Positions 12,306 through 20,242 of a stretch of 23,820 bases of DNA are shown one piece after another; the stretch's first letter is position 1, and every line of letters starts with the position of its first letter. Source of the DNA: a virus; the IMG/VR virus record IMGVR_UViG_3300043436_001471, positions 1 through 23,820 of that record; one strand, given 5' to 3'. The notes under the pieces are model-generated. The model worked only from the letters and a program-made list of their open reading frames with translations. It was not told where the DNA came from and ran no database searches. The position numbers and the translations under genes are program-made.

Positions 12306-12787
12306 AAGCGATCGGATGGCTATATGATCAGGAGTTTAAATATGTTTTTCAGAACATAGGTAAGGATCTATGGGAAGATCTACGGCAAGAGGTAGCGGTC
12401 ATAGTGCTAGAATACGATCAGGAAAAACTCAGGGAATTAGAAGCCAAAGGAAAGCAGGTTTTCAAGTTCTGGATTGTCAGGATCTGCTGCAATCAAACGA
12501 ATTCAAAGTACGGAAAGTTTGGCAGGATGTATGCAGCCCTTGTGCCGGTTGAAGACATAGTCAAGTTCATCAAGGAAGAGGAGGAGATAGACAACAGCCA
12601 AGCAGTAGCAGATTCAATTTCAAAGATAGTAGAAGGGCTGTATTGGTACGATCAGGAGATCCTCAAGATGTATGTGGAACTCGGATCAGTTAGGAAGGTA
12701 TCAAAGCAGACGGGCATACCACATACTTCAATTTTTATAACCATTAAAAATATCAGAAAATGTATCAAGCAGCAGTTAGTATACTAG
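12302..12787 (+). CDS. Sigma-70-like phage transcription factor
   Basis: This 161-aa protein has a sigma-like layout. A region-2-type helix bundle lies near residues 10-70 (LWEDLRQEVAVIVLEYDQEK, then VFKFWIVRICCNQTNSKYGK). A region-4-type HTH lies near 112-150 (YDQEILKMYVELGSVRKVSK followed by QTGIPHTSIFITIKNIRKCI). Similar short sigma-like proteins occur in Bacteroidetes phages just before packaging and structural genes. A role in late transcription is plausible from position. Divergence from true sigma factors leaves a plain DNA-binding protein as the alternative. It overlaps the next gene by 28 bases. Confidence 0.7.
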   Translation: MKAIGWLYDQEFKYVFQNIGKDLWEDLRQEVAVIVLEYDQEKLRELEAKGKQVFKFWIVRICCNQTNSKYGKFGRMYAALVPVEDIVKFIKEEEEIDNSQAVADSISKIVEGLYWYDQEILKMYVELGSVRKVSKQTGIPHTSIFITIKNIRKCIKQQLVY

Positions 12788-13026
12788 GGTCAATCGGGAT
12801 AACCTTGATTTACTTCTACATCCTAAATATTCCTGCGGTATTTACAAGGGTAACAAAGCGGAAACTAGTCAAGCCTTTCTCATGCTCCTTCTGTATGTCC
12901 TTTTGGATTAGTCTCTTTTTTCTAATTTTAAAAACGGATTTGCTAGAAGCGATATTTATAAGTAGTATAGTACCCTTCATCTACCTAAATGTGGAGGATC
13001 ATTTCACTAACAAATTTCAATCATGA
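12760..13026 (+). CDS. Multi-span membrane protein with CxxC motif
   Basis: This 88-aa protein has about three hydrophobic segments (VSILGSIGITLIYFYILNIP, SFWISLFFLILK, AIFISSIVPFIYLNV). Between the first two lies KPFSCSFCMSFW, a Cys pair at the membrane surface seen in small phage and bacterial membrane proteins of unknown function. It starts inside the sigma-like gene and is coupled to the next gene by ATGA. It could be a metal- or lipid-associated factor; no function can be given. Confidence 0.72.
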   Translation: MYQAAVSILGSIGITLIYFYILNIPAVFTRVTKRKLVKPFSCSFCMSFWISLFFLILKTDLLEAIFISSIVPFIYLNVEDHFTNKFQS

Positions 13027-13373
13027 CTCCAGAAGATCACGAACTATTCAAGAAGCATTTCGAACTATACGAGTGCTACAAAAAGCACGCTTTCATTCGC
13101 AACTATAGCAAGGAAGTATATGCGGAACTTATTCACCTATACACTACCTACGTCAACCCGAAGCACAACTTCAGCCATTGGTGCAGTAGTTGCAGGGCTG
13201 AGTTAGTTAATTACCTCTACGGATGGTACACAAATGACCAAAATACTACCTGGTACAGAAAGCAGCAGGAAGAGGAAGCAGCACAGGCTTTGCAGGAGGT
13301 AGAGGTAGCATTTACTACAGAGACACCGGTGATAGAAAACAAGCCAATCAAGAGAAGAAGAAAAACCAAATAA
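13023..13373 (+). CDS. Hypothetical protein with CxxC and basic tail
   Basis: This 116-aa protein is mostly helical and rich in His and Tyr (YECYKKHAFIRNYSKEVYAE). It has a WCSSCRAEL Cys pair near the middle and a C-terminal tail ending in KRRRKTK. The basic end after a Glu/Ala/Pro-rich linker suggests nucleic-acid contact. The middle part is of a type seen beside small terminase or SSB genes in Bacteroidetes phages, but I cannot assign it. ATGA links it to the membrane-protein gene. Confidence 0.68.
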   Translation: MTPEDHELFKKHFELYECYKKHAFIRNYSKEVYAELIHLYTTYVNPKHNFSHWCSSCRAELVNYLYGWYTNDQNTTWYRKQQEEEAAQALQEVEVAFTTETPVIENKPIKRRRKTK

Positions 13374-13381
13374 ATAAACAC

Positions 13382-13681
13382 ATGGACAACAAACCAAAAA
13401 CCAGACTAGGAAACGGGAAGAAAAGAAACGATTCCTGGATCACGGCTTCACTATGCCTATCAGATGCCGAGGCGCACGCATACACCTACAACGGGAAGAA
13501 GTATGTCAACTTAAATGTAAACATCTACGATAAGCCGAATGAATACGGAAAGGATGTGGCAATCAGTTTGAATGATTACAAGAAAGAGGTGGAGGCTAAG
13601 AAAATGGAAGAAAAATGGCCTATCAAAAATACTGCACCTGCTACTCCTTACCAGGCTGAGGACTACGATCTACCCTTCTAA
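13382..13681 (+). CDS. SSB-like small protein with DLPF tail
   Basis: This 99-aa protein has a beta-rich core (SWITASLCLSDAEAHAY, KKYVNLNVNIYD, GKDVAISLNDY) and ends EDYDLPF. An acidic tail closing in a D-x-P-F tip is the protein-interaction signature of bacterial single-stranded DNA-binding proteins. The core is shorter than a canonical SSB domain, so this may be a reduced OB-fold or a phage protein that copies the SSB tail to recruit host partners. The leader is A-rich (aataaacacATG). Confidence 0.55.
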   Translation: MDNKPKTRLGNGKKRNDSWITASLCLSDAEAHAYTYNGKKYVNLNVNIYDKPNEYGKDVAISLNDYKKEVEAKKMEEKWPIKNTAPATPYQAEDYDLPF

Positions 13682-13683
13682 CT

Positions 13684-13809
13684 ATGGCAAAGTTCAAACT
13701 AGAAGTGGAGGAAGGATTCTATGAATCTGACAGCCTTACATCCCTGATCTTTGAGGTGCTGAAGCATAGGTTTTGGCATCTCAGGACTCATGGCAAGTGG
13801 ATGGATTAA
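13684..13809 (+). CDS. 41-aa hypothetical protein
   Basis: ATG 13684 comes three bases after the previous stop, and the frame runs to TAA 13807-13809. The product is an amphipathic small protein (MAKFKLEVEEGFYESD, then SLIFEVLKHRFWHLRTHGKW). Spacing and composition match its neighbours, which supports translation. No function can be proposed. Confidence 0.5.
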   Translation: MAKFKLEVEEGFYESDSLTSLIFEVLKHRFWHLRTHGKWMD

Positions 13810-13841
13810 AAAGAAAACATAAACATCAAATCAAAAAAATC

Positions 13842-14027
13842 ATGTCAAATTTTCAATTGAATTTCAATAGCCCTAAAAAGGTAGTAAGTATCACCCTAGA
13901 TGAAGAAGAAGGAATCTTTCAACTTGCTTACTTGTTTAAGAAGTTGCTAGATGATGCAGGGATAGCCAACAAAGTAGAGGAAAAAGAAGTAGAAGTAGTT
14001 GAGGCTACAGAAGAGAATAGCAACTAA
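13842..14027 (+). CDS. 61-aa acidic hypothetical protein
   Basis: I place the start at ATG 13842 (MSNFQLNFNSPKK) after an A-rich leader, not at 13773, which would overlap the preceding small gene and add an unlikely basic extension. The body is one beta-like segment plus a helix (FQLAYLFKKLLDDAGIANK), followed by a Glu/Val-rich low-complexity tail. It is the last small gene before the terminase pair. Function unknown. Confidence 0.6.
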   Translation: MSNFQLNFNSPKKVVSITLDEEEGIFQLAYLFKKLLDDAGIANKVEEKEVEVVEATEENSN

Positions 14028-14046
14028 ATAGACAAAAATCCACAAA

Positions 14047-14388
14047 ATGGACTTAAAAAAGAAAGCATTTCTTGAAGCCTATAAAAAGGCCTTTGGTAAT
14101 ATATCAAAGGCCTGCAAGGCTACCAATATGGACAGGGGGACTTTCTACGATTGGAAGGTCAAAGATCCTGAGTTTTTATCTGCATTGGAATCCATTGAGC
14201 CTGATGAAGACTTTGCTGATTTTGTGGAGGATGCCTTAGTAGAAAAGATCAAGGACAAAGATACTACTGCTATCATTTTCGCCTGCAAAACCAAACTTAA
14301 AAAGAGGGGCTATGTAGAACGGCAGGAGATTACCGGAGCAGATGGCAAAAAGGTATTCGAGGTGAAGATCGTGGATGACGGCAATTAG
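14047..14388 (+). CDS. terS: Terminase small subunit-like HTH protein
   Basis: This 113-aa protein carries an N-terminal HTH (about residues 6-37, KAFGNISKACKATNMDRGTF then YDWKVKDPEF), a central acidic helix (DEDFADFVEDALVEKI) and KDTTAIIFACKTKLKKRGYVERQE. The last segment is the typical C-terminal half of phBC6A51-type small terminases. Its role is to recognise the packaging site on phage DNA and deliver it to the large subunit. It overlaps the large-subunit gene by 14 bases, as expected of a terS-terL pair. Confidence 0.85.
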   Translation: MDLKKKAFLEAYKKAFGNISKACKATNMDRGTFYDWKVKDPEFLSALESIEPDEDFADFVEDALVEKIKDKDTTAIIFACKTKLKKRGYVERQEITGADGKKVFEVKIVDDGN

Positions 14389-15535
14389 TATAAAGACAAA
14401 TAAGGTATTTCGCCATCTTGAGAGTAGCAAAAGCAAGATAGTAGTACAGCAAGGTGGCACGAGATCAGGGAAGACCTACAATATCCTTCTCTGGATTATT
14501 TTTTCATACTGCGAAAAGAACACTGGGAAAATAATCACGATCTGCAGGAAGACTTACCCTGCTTTGAGGGGTACTGTCATGCGTGACTTTTTGACTATCC
14601 TCAAGGATCACGAGATATATTCTGAAGATGACCACTCAAAGACTGCATCTGAATACAAGTTAAACGGCAACACAATAGAATTCATCTCCCTTGATATGCC
14701 TCAAAAAATCAGGGGTAGAAAGCGAGATCTACTATTCGCAAATGAGGCGAATGAGTTGACCTTTGAAGATTGGCAGCAGTTGCTTTTCCGTACAAATGAG
14801 AAGGTGATCATTGACTTCAACCCTTCGGAGGAATTCCATTGGATCTATGACCAGGTGCTACCTAGAAAGGATGTAGAATTCTATCAGACTACCTACAAGG
14901 ATAACCCATTTTTAGGGGCTGAGATCAAGGCGGAAATTGAAAGGCTCAAGGAGATAGATGAAAACTATTGGAGGGTCTACGGGCTAGGGGAAAGGGGGCA
15001 GAGCCGATCCCTAGTATATACCTTCAGTACTACCAAGCAGATACCAAAGGAGGCTAAACTTGTAGCCTATGGTTTGGACTTTGGATTTAGCAACGATCCT
15101 ACAGCATTGGTAAGGACTTATATCCTTGAGGATTCTATGTATGTAGATGAACTGATCTACAGGACAGGGATGACCAATCAGGACATAGCCAAAGAGATGC
15201 AGAGCCTAGGACTAGAAAAGGCTAATGAAATATTTGCCGATTCAGCCGAGCCTAAAAGCATTGAAGAAATCTACCGGATGGGATGGAATGTCAAGCCTGT
15301 GGTGAAAGGTGCTATCAATCTAGGGATAGATATAATCAGGAGATACAACCTTTATGCAACCGAGGGAAGTTACAACCTGATTAAGGAACTAAGAAACTAC
15401 AAGTACATAGAGGATAAGAATGGGCAGATCACGAATAAGCCCGTGGATAATTTCAACCATGCCTTGGATGCTCTCAGGTATTCGGTGGTGAATAAGATCT
15501 CCAATAGTCACCTAGGGAAGTACTCCTTCAGATAA
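14375..15535 (+). CDS. terL: Terminase large subunit (PBSX-type)
   Basis: This 386-aa packaging motor has an N-terminal ATPase: Walker A QGGTRSGKT (residues 26-34) and Walker B LLFANEANE (119-127) with catalytic Glu124. A DFNPSEEFHW coupling-type segment follows (147-156). The C-terminal RNase H-fold nuclease has metal-binding acids in GLDFGFSNDP (Asp235), FADSAEP (Asp289) and NHALDALRY (Asp365). All expected motifs are present, so the enzyme looks intact. It overlaps the small subunit gene and would translocate and cut the DNA concatemer. The next gene is of tail type rather than the usual portal gene. Confidence 0.95.
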   Translation: MTAISIKTNKVFRHLESSKSKIVVQQGGTRSGKTYNILLWIIFSYCEKNTGKIITICRKTYPALRGTVMRDFLTILKDHEIYSEDDHSKTASEYKLNGNTIEFISLDMPQKIRGRKRDLLFANEANELTFEDWQQLLFRTNEKVIIDFNPSEEFHWIYDQVLPRKDVEFYQTTYKDNPFLGAEIKAEIERLKEIDENYWRVYGLGERGQSRSLVYTFSTTKQIPKEAKLVAYGLDFGFSNDPTALVRTYILEDSMYVDELIYRTGMTNQDIAKEMQSLGLEKANEIFADSAEPKSIEEIYRMGWNVKPVVKGAINLGIDIIRRYNLYATEGSYNLIKELRNYKYIEDKNGQITNKPVDNFNHALDALRYSVVNKISNSHLGKYSFR

Positions 15536-15567
15536 ATACATCAAACCTTAAAAATATATTTCTAATC

Positions 15568-16176
15568 ATGTGGGATAAATTGACTGTCGGGCAGTTCATC
15601 AGCCTGTACGATATCGAAACAAATGCAAATCTGAATATCATTGAGAAGCAGGCCAAAATGCTTGCTATCGTGGAGGGTAAAAGTGAGGAGCATTATGATA
15701 CATACAAGTATCGAGATCTCATGCATACCTACGCAGAGAAGTTGGATTTCTTTAATAATATTCCACAGACCAAACCTGTAGACTATTTGCAGGTAGGGGA
15801 TAATAGGTATAAATTCTGCCATGAACTACACGAGATCACGGCAGGTCAGTACATTGATATTCTTGCTTTTAGCGGTGAAATCATGCAGTTGAATAAGATT
15901 GCTGCTTGCTTCTTTCTACCGATGAAAGGGAAGAAATATCAGGGCTATGGGGTAGTGCCTCATGACGTGGTGGCAGATGATTTGCTAGGGGCAAAATTCA
16001 TAGAAGTATATGCTTGTATGCTTTTTTTTTGTCAATTATTCAGCGAATTAATAAGCAATACCATAATCTCCTCAATGGTGAATCAGGAGATGGCGAAGAA
16101 GGTAGTGGATTTATGGCAAGGTGGGGCTGGGTATTTAGCACTAAGCAGGTCGCAGACTTCCAGAACATCAAAGTGA
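15568..16176 (+). CDS. Tail assembly chaperone-like protein, zero-frame product
   Basis: The frame encodes 202 residues. The N-terminal part (KLTVGQFISLYDIETNANLN, then IIEKQAKMLAIVEGKSEEHYDT) resembles Bacteroidetes phage and prophage structural or tail-chaperone proteins. From codon 152 the gene runs through T9 (16022-16030) with codons CTT TTT TTT. The zero-frame end after it (CQLFSELISNTIISS to SRTSK) looks less like conserved protein than the -1 frame. A shift would give a 242-aa product ending at 16295. Frameshifted pairs at this genome position are a hallmark of tail assembly chaperones such as lambda G/GT, but the role is inferred. Confidence 0.6.
   Translation: MWDKLTVGQFISLYDIETNANLNIIEKQAKMLAIVEGKSEEHYDTYKYRDLMHTYAEKLDFFNNIPQTKPVDYLQVGDNRYKFCHELHEITAGQYIDILAFSGEIMQLNKIAACFFLPMKGKKYQGYGVVPHDVVADDLLGAKFIEVYACMLFFCQLFSELISNTIISSMVNQEMAKKVVDLWQGGAGYLALSRSQTSRTSK
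16022..16030 (+). other. T9 slippery site
   Basis: Nine T residues sit in zero-frame codons CTT TTT TTT TGT, giving the slippery heptamer T TTT TTT. Ribosomal -1 slipping, or polymerase slippage adding one U, would both join the two frames. Only a weak five-pair hairpin (ACCAT 16060-16064 with ATGGT 16075-16079) lies downstream, too far to be an obvious stimulator. Confidence 0.6.
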
Positions 16177-16295
16177 ATGATGCCTATGATCTGAGGGTAG
16201 TGGAGTACTTGAATACCCTAGCATATTTGAAGGATTACAACAAGGATAAAGAAGCACAACTAAAAAAATGGCAGTTGCAACAAAAACTCAAGTAG
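16029..16295 (+). CDS. -1 frame extension of the chaperone-like gene
   Basis: This frame has no ATG at its start and joins the upstream gene at the T9 run: after slipping back one base, reading resumes with TTG at 16029-16031. It adds 88 residues (LSIIQRINKQYHNLL..., FMARWGWVFSTKQVADFQ, then NIKVNDAYDLRVVEYLNTLA). These look like genuine coding sequence, with an RWGW patch and a charged helical tail ending KKWQLQQKLK. It overlaps the next gene start by 28 bases, which supports its use. A sequencing error in the T run would give the same picture. Confidence 0.55.
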   Translation: MSIIQRINKQYHNLLNGESGDGEEGSGFMARWGWVFSTKQVADFQNIKVNDAYDLRVVEYLNTLAYLKDYNKDKEAQLKKWQLQQKLK

Positions 16296-16888
16296 CGAAT
16301 TTAAACATAGGCGGAAGGAAACTTGAGCCTAGCGAATACATTGCTGCTGTAGAAGGCACGTTAATCAAAAACGTGAGCGATGCCATGACCAAACTAGGCA
16401 TCAACATAGTTGAAAACCTAGCCAAAAATACACCTGCGGATTCAGGTAGATTGTCTTCCTCTTTTTCTGTTATCGGGGTAAAGGAAACAAAGACAGGATA
16501 CAGGCTTGAGATTGGAATCGGGGTAGACTATGCTGACTACATAGATAAGGGGGTAAGGGGTATTCAAAACAGGCGGAAGACCTACAAGAATGATCAGGGA
16601 AAGTTCTACCAATTCAAGACTTACGGGATGCCTCCTGAAGCCTTGCAGCAGTTGCAGGGATGGATGCAACGGAAGAACATGGAGATTGAAGCAACTAACC
16701 TGATAGAGGGCAGAAATGTACTTCCTCAGATTTCAACAAGTGCTAAGAGATTAGCCTACTACATCAAAAAGTATGGTATTGAAGGAAGGCAATTCATCAA
16801 GAAATCAATCGATGAAGCGACACCTGAATTCAATGTCGACATTCAAACCATTGGAAGTGATTCACTCGTTTTAAGAATAAGCAAATGA
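16268..16888 (+). CDS. HK97 gp10-like head-tail/tail completion protein
   Basis: This 206-aa protein contains LGINIVENLAKNTPADSGRLSSSFSVIG followed by YRLEIGIGVDYADYIDKGVRGI, the signature of HK97-gp10-like proteins that join head and tail or finish the tail tube. The middle has a basic loop (NRRKTYKNDQGKFY) and the C-terminus is beta-like. The start at ATG 16268 lies inside the end of the -1 frame extension of the preceding gene. It is coupled to the next gene by ATGA. The family match is by pattern. Confidence 0.75.
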   Translation: MAVATKTQVANLNIGGRKLEPSEYIAAVEGTLIKNVSDAMTKLGINIVENLAKNTPADSGRLSSSFSVIGVKETKTGYRLEIGIGVDYADYIDKGVRGIQNRRKTYKNDQGKFYQFKTYGMPPEALQQLQGWMQRKNMEIEATNLIEGRNVLPQISTSAKRLAYYIKKYGIEGRQFIKKSIDEATPEFNVDIQTIGSDSLVLRISK

Positions 16889-18066
16889 TAACCCTAGTAG
16901 AACCAAGTATCGATATCCTTCCGGCATTCAATCGGATCAACTACACGATAAGCAGCACGAACTCTGAGGAGATCGGTTTCAAGTATGTGGTCAAAGTATA
17001 TAACTCAGATGATGAACTCGTGACTACTGCATACTATGACAGCCCTGCTGATCCTGGAGATCCTGTGGAGTTCGATGTCTCTAAGTACGTCTCTGTAGAC
17101 TTTACCTACAGCAAAGGGTTCTATGAGACTGCTACTTCCTCAAGTTCAAAGAATGCTATTAAGGGATACTACCTGAAGTGCTACGAATACTATGAGGTTG
17201 ATGGGGAATTTGTGATAGTCCTAGCAAGCGAAGTAGTGAGTGAAACCAAGTATGCTTTCGCCGGTGCTTTGCCTTTGCTTGAGTTGAAGAATTGGTACTC
17301 AGGCCAGGCTCAATATTGGGGATCTAGCAACACAGTCTACAAGCCTTTGACAGCATGGGATACTATCAAACTAAGAGAGACCGATGCTCAGGTTTTTGGC
17401 TTTATCAATACAGGTCTTTTGACCAATGTCGAACTATTGGTAACCTACACAAACGCTACAACTCAGACCTACTATATCACACCTACCACAGTAACAAGTC
17501 CGCATATTACCTACATTCAGATCACTCCTTTGACCTATGGCGGTAGTGTGGCATCTATCCAACTATTCGTAAATTGGAATAACGGCTCTGCAAGGAGGTA
17601 CAAATTTGCAACCCTATACACTCAATCTTGTGGCAGGTACGATCCTATGCGTATAGCCTACCTTAATAAATACGGGGTTTATGATTTCTTCAACTTTGAC
17701 CTAGTGAATAAGACTACTTTTCAGATTGAAAAGAAGGGATATGAGAGAAACTATAACGGGGATATTTATGAGGCTAATGGGATAGTGGTGAAGAACGTGA
17801 ACCCTATCTACTTCACTAAGGAAACACAGAATTGGAGAATCATTTCGGACTACATTAATGACGTGCAGGCGGAACTACTAAGGGAACTTTACTCTTCCCC
17901 TTTGGTTTATTTGAACTTGGTGAATGATAACTACATCACTCCTTCATGGATACCGGTGAAGCCTAACGCTACCACATACGAGGTGAAGAAAACTGCCTCG
18001 GATAAGTTATTCAACCTAGAAATAGATGTAGAATTCCAACTACTAAACACCAGACAGGTAATATGA
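16885..18066 (+). CDS. Tail/baseplate-type structural protein
   Basis: This 393-aa protein is beta-rich, with many Tyr, Thr and Ser residues and no signal peptide. N-terminal segments look like immunoglobulin-like strands (FKYVVKVYNSDDELVTTAYY). The C-terminal third (DYINDVQAELLRELYSSPLV, then VKPNATTYEVKKTASDKLFN) matches a recurrent ending in Bacteroidetes phage tail proteins. I take it to be a minor tail or distal tail protein. It is joined by ATGA overlaps to genes on both sides. The structural role is likely; the exact position in the tail is inferred. Confidence 0.68.
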   Translation: MITLVEPSIDILPAFNRINYTISSTNSEEIGFKYVVKVYNSDDELVTTAYYDSPADPGDPVEFDVSKYVSVDFTYSKGFYETATSSSSKNAIKGYYLKCYEYYEVDGEFVIVLASEVVSETKYAFAGALPLLELKNWYSGQAQYWGSSNTVYKPLTAWDTIKLRETDAQVFGFINTGLLTNVELLVTYTNATTQTYYITPTTVTSPHITYIQITPLTYGGSVASIQLFVNWNNGSARRYKFATLYTQSCGRYDPMRIAYLNKYGVYDFFNFDLVNKTTFQIEKKGYERNYNGDIYEANGIVVKNVNPIYFTKETQNWRIISDYINDVQAELLRELYSSPLVYLNLVNDNYITPSWIPVKPNATTYEVKKTASDKLFNLEIDVEFQLLNTRQVI

Positions 18067-20237
18067 GCGCAAGGCTATTCGTAGAAGGGATCGAAGCGGA
18101 TACCCTTGGAGATATCGATGTTGATTTCACCTTCTCGGTGGCTGATGTTAGCGACATTGAGAGGAGAAATACTTCCTATTCAAAGACTATTATCCTGCCA
18201 AACACGGCAAAAAACCAGAGCCTTTTTGGGAATATCTTTGATATCTCTGTGAATAATGACTACTATGAGGAAGATGTCAATATCGGGGTAAACTTTAACC
18301 CTGCTAAACAGGCAAAAGCGCAGATCTTCCTTGATAACGTCAAGATATTTGACGGGGTTTTGAGGATGTCTAAGATCAATTCTAGGGAAGGAGATATCAC
18401 TTATGAGGTCAATATGTTTGGTAGGCTTCGGGATATCCTCCATGAGTTGGGTGATAAGACTTTGGCAGAACTAAATTTTGCGGACTATGACCATGTATGG
18501 AATAGAACCAATATTCAGAACTCTTGGAATAGGACTGAGTGGGTAGAAGGTGCGCAGAACTATGTCTACCCTTTGGTAGATTATGGCTATTCAGTTGACT
18601 CAATCACCTACCCTATCAAGAACTTCAAGCCTGCTGTTTTTGTCACGGAGATTCTCAAGCGGATTTTCTCCGAGGCTAACTTTCAACTAACTGCACCTTT
18701 CTTTGAAAGTTTCTATTTTAGAAAGTTGCTACTGATCACGGCAGAGAAGACCATCACAAGGGAAAGCACTACCCTACTAAATCAAACTACTAACCTATTT
18801 CAGCAAGAGGTAACTACAGATCCTGACTTTACCCATCTGCTAGGATTTACATCCGTAGAGACTTCAGGATTCACCATTACTAACTCAGGCACTCGATTCA
18901 CATGGAATAAAGCGCAGCCTTTAAACACAGGATTAAACCTAAATTTTAAAATATTCTTGGAGGCTTTACAGGGCTACACAGATAACGTCTGGACAGTGTC
19001 AGTTTTAAAGAATGGTTCAGAAGTTTTGTACAGCAGCAAGTTAGTTTCCTTTATTTCTGCAGGTCAAATCTATGCTTGGGATGTCTCAATTAGTGGAGGC
19101 ATTGATCTTGCCTTGAATGACTACTTTGAAATCAGGCTAACCGGAGAGGTTGCAGGATCAGGAACGAATACCCAACTACAGACAGAGGTAGTGATTCAGC
19201 CTGGAGGAACATTCAAGATAGGCAACACAGTACCCGTGGCTGTAGAACTTGAGGAAGGGGATACTATGAAGATAGGTTACACCTTGCCAAAGTCAATGAA
19301 GCAGAGGGATTTCTTGAAGTCTATCATATCGATGTACAACTTGTATGTAACTCAGGACAGGCTTCGGACAAATGTCCTTGAGATAGTGCCTTATAATGAG
19401 TTCTACAGAACCTTTAAAGATCAGGCACTTGATTGGAGTGATAAACTAGACCAATCACAGGACATCACTATAACCCCTCTTTCCGAACTATCGGCAAAGG
19501 AATACAGGCTTACCTTTGATGATGATTCAGACTACTGGTCTACATCCTATAAGACCAAATTCAATGAGGCTTATGGGGAAAGCAGAACGATCATAGACAA
19601 TGATTTCATACTTGATACAAAGACTGTCAAGGTGGTCTTCAGCCCTCCTGTAATGCGGGAGCAGGTAGCAGGTAGAATCATGATTCACCTTTACAAAGTG
19701 GAGAATGGGGTCAAAGTACCTGACAACTTCAAGCCTAGAATAGCATATTGGAAGCCACAGGTTGAATGCCCTTCTTGGAATATCGGGTATGCTTCAGGGA
19801 ACATAGCCTATACTACCTATCCCTATGCAGGTCACCTAGACGATCCTATCGAGCCTCAGACAGATGTCCTTTTCTCTTTCCCTCGGGAGGTCTATTTCAG
19901 CATTGGTTTATACCCTCAAAATAATAACCTTTACACGGAATATTATGAGGGGCTAATCACTTCGATAGGTGACAGAAATAGTAGGCTTTTAGAGGGATAT
20001 TTCTACCTAACTCCTACCGATATTTCAAACCTAGATTTTAGAACTATCGTGAAGGTAGGTGTTCACTACTTCCAACTTGAGAAGGTGGATAAATACAACC
20101 CGATAGCGAACGGACTTTCCTACGTTTCCCTATTCAAGATCCTGAGAAATATTAGCCCTGTGGACTATGACTACATCCTTCTTGAGAATGATGCCTATAT
20201 GCTACAGGAAAACGGAAGTTCTAGATTTTATATTTAA
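18063..20237 (+). CDS. Large tail/baseplate protein
   Basis: This 724-aa protein starts SARLFVEGIEADTLGDIDVDFTFS and has a distinctive N-terminal region (VADVSDIERRNTSYSKTIIL, NTAKNQSLFGNIFDI) that I know as a conserved opening in Bacteroidetes phage tail proteins. The centre (about residues 250-400) looks like an inserted beta-sandwich, rich in Thr and Ser, that could bind carbohydrate. The rest includes SMKQRDFLKSIISMYNLYVT and EIVPYNEFYRT, patterns seen in baseplate hub-like proteins. A hub or tail-tip role is inferred from size, place and fold type. Coupled to the upstream gene by ATGA. Confidence 0.66.
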   Translation: MSARLFVEGIEADTLGDIDVDFTFSVADVSDIERRNTSYSKTIILPNTAKNQSLFGNIFDISVNNDYYEEDVNIGVNFNPAKQAKAQIFLDNVKIFDGVLRMSKINSREGDITYEVNMFGRLRDILHELGDKTLAELNFADYDHVWNRTNIQNSWNRTEWVEGAQNYVYPLVDYGYSVDSITYPIKNFKPAVFVTEILKRIFSEANFQLTAPFFESFYFRKLLLITAEKTITRESTTLLNQTTNLFQQEVTTDPDFTHLLGFTSVETSGFTITNSGTRFTWNKAQPLNTGLNLNFKIFLEALQGYTDNVWTVSVLKNGSEVLYSSKLVSFISAGQIYAWDVSISGGIDLALNDYFEIRLTGEVAGSGTNTQLQTEVVIQPGGTFKIGNTVPVAVELEEGDTMKIGYTLPKSMKQRDFLKSIISMYNLYVTQDRLRTNVLEIVPYNEFYRTFKDQALDWSDKLDQSQDITITPLSELSAKEYRLTFDDDSDYWSTSYKTKFNEAYGESRTIIDNDFILDTKTVKVVFSPPVMREQVAGRIMIHLYKVENGVKVPDNFKPRIAYWKPQVECPSWNIGYASGNIAYTTYPYAGHLDDPIEPQTDVLFSFPREVYFSIGLYPQNNNLYTEYYEGLITSIGDRNSRLLEGYFYLTPTDISNLDFRTIVKVGVHYFQLEKVDKYNPIANGLSYVSLFKILRNISPVDYDYILLENDAYMLQENGSSRFYI

Positions 20238-20242
20238 GAATT

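Noticed and set aside
13773-13841. Upstream start for the 61-aa acidic protein
   Set aside because: The extension overlaps the 41-aa gene in another frame and is of a different, basic composition.
17355-17546. Second + strand frame inside the 393-aa tail protein gene
   Set aside because: It lies wholly within a well-supported gene, is Tyr/Ser/Arg-rich and resembles no family.
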